From Bactericera cockerelli (Eukaryota; Arthropoda; Insecta; Hemiptera; Triozidae): a stretch of DNA of 64,000 nucleotides. Below the pieces are notes generated by a model. It was not told the origin of the DNA. It saw only the letters and a program-made list of their open reading frames with translations, and made no database searches. Made by a program: the position numbers and the translations under genes. Below, piece after piece: positions 63,466 to 64,000 of this stretch; the first letter of the stretch is position 1; each line of letters begins with the position of its first letter. The stretch is taken from assembly GCA_024516035.1 (NCBI GenBank), contig CM044958.1, positions 25,372,727 to 25,436,726 on the forward strand, in the 5' to 3' direction.

Positions 63466-64000
63466 TGTATTTTCACCTCATAAGTTGTAACGAATTGTTT
63501 ATGTATCTAGGACTTTTTGGTATTTTTCTTGTTTCTTTCCCACTATTAATACTTATGCTGTTTATGTTATTCATTTCTTAGAAGTTTTGTAGGAACATCT
63601 GAAAATTGTTGCTACTGCACTCTCTTTCTCAAATTAGTCTGGAGAAATGCATGCATTGGTTTTGATCTCATGGATCTCTTCTCTGCACGAGCTAAAGCTA
63701 GAAACTAGTGCCCTAGCCTTATCCGACTTGACTATTACCAATGAATGTTTACACTGGTACCAAGACTACCATGAAAGATTTTACACTAGAACCACCAACC
63801 AGTCATCTCTCAATCTCTCAGTCTCTACTAATATTGACCTTAATGTCTTCTGCAAATTCTTTATTGATAAAGTAATCGTGGGTTGGTTCATAGATATTAT
63901 ACAGACACACGATATTCATATGTGTACAATATTACATAGTGAAAATCATACCGACTGATTCATCAATCAGGAATGACAATAACAGATATGTATACACATC
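63466..64000. other. Open frame of unknown meaning
   Basis: A 103-residue frame (63647-63958, +) is present but has no recognisable family, AT-rich codons and no splice or promoter signal that I can point to. Probably chance. Confidence 0.3.

Noticed and set aside
63647..63958. 103-residue frame at the right edge as a gene
   Set aside because: AT-rich, no recognised family, no supporting signals; kept only as a remark.

Overview
This is an AT-rich animal nuclear window, most likely from an insect. Its genes are interrupted by GT-AG introns, the mitochondrial ribosomal protein is insect-like, and short Pol III-derived retroposons and non-autonomous DNA transposons are dense. A hemipteran is plausible, but the species cannot be fixed from the sequence. 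Only two genes are recognised with confidence.

1-15.5 kb (+ strand): the last ten coding exons, about 741 residues, of a DPP8/DPP9-type cytosolic prolyl dipeptidase, with its glutamate motif and complete Ser-Asp-His triad. The first one or more coding exons lie left of the window. All exon phases join without a break. The exons are clearly GC-richer than their surroundings. Several splice sites of this gene have expanded into tandem repeats: in-frame 21-bp donor repeats after the first visible exon, about thirty 61-bp units each carrying exon end plus GTAAGT after exon 6, a 30-bp array running into the acceptor of exon 7, and 27-bp repeats before exon 9.

15.5-22.6 kb: an intergenic stretch, then the - strand gene for mitochondrial ribosomal protein mL51 with an intron in its 5' leader. 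Behind its promoter lie fragments of a hAT-type transposase, one of which is duplicated around an apparently identical extra copy of the mL51 5' end.

23-64 kb: mostly intron-like or intergenic DNA. Three + strand candidate exons (23129-23311, 24507-24740, 51141-51374) have good donors and compatible phase 0. They could belong to one large unrecognised gene, the first two as alternative 5' exons. The rest is transposon debris: 5S rRNA-derived SINEs with target-site duplications, five or six tRNA-like SINE families (some sharing a central domain with the 5S SINE), a long-TIR Tc1/mariner relic holding a transposase tail, a palindromic TA-flanked element, piggyBac-like and other MITEs, and two related GG-ended elements with 8-bp duplications that each enclose a 45-bp minisatellite.

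The items best worth following are the splice-site minisatellites in the DPP8/9 gene, the minisatellite-bearing TIR elements, and the core domain shared by 5S- and tRNA-headed SINEs. Copy identities and family assignments were judged by eye.
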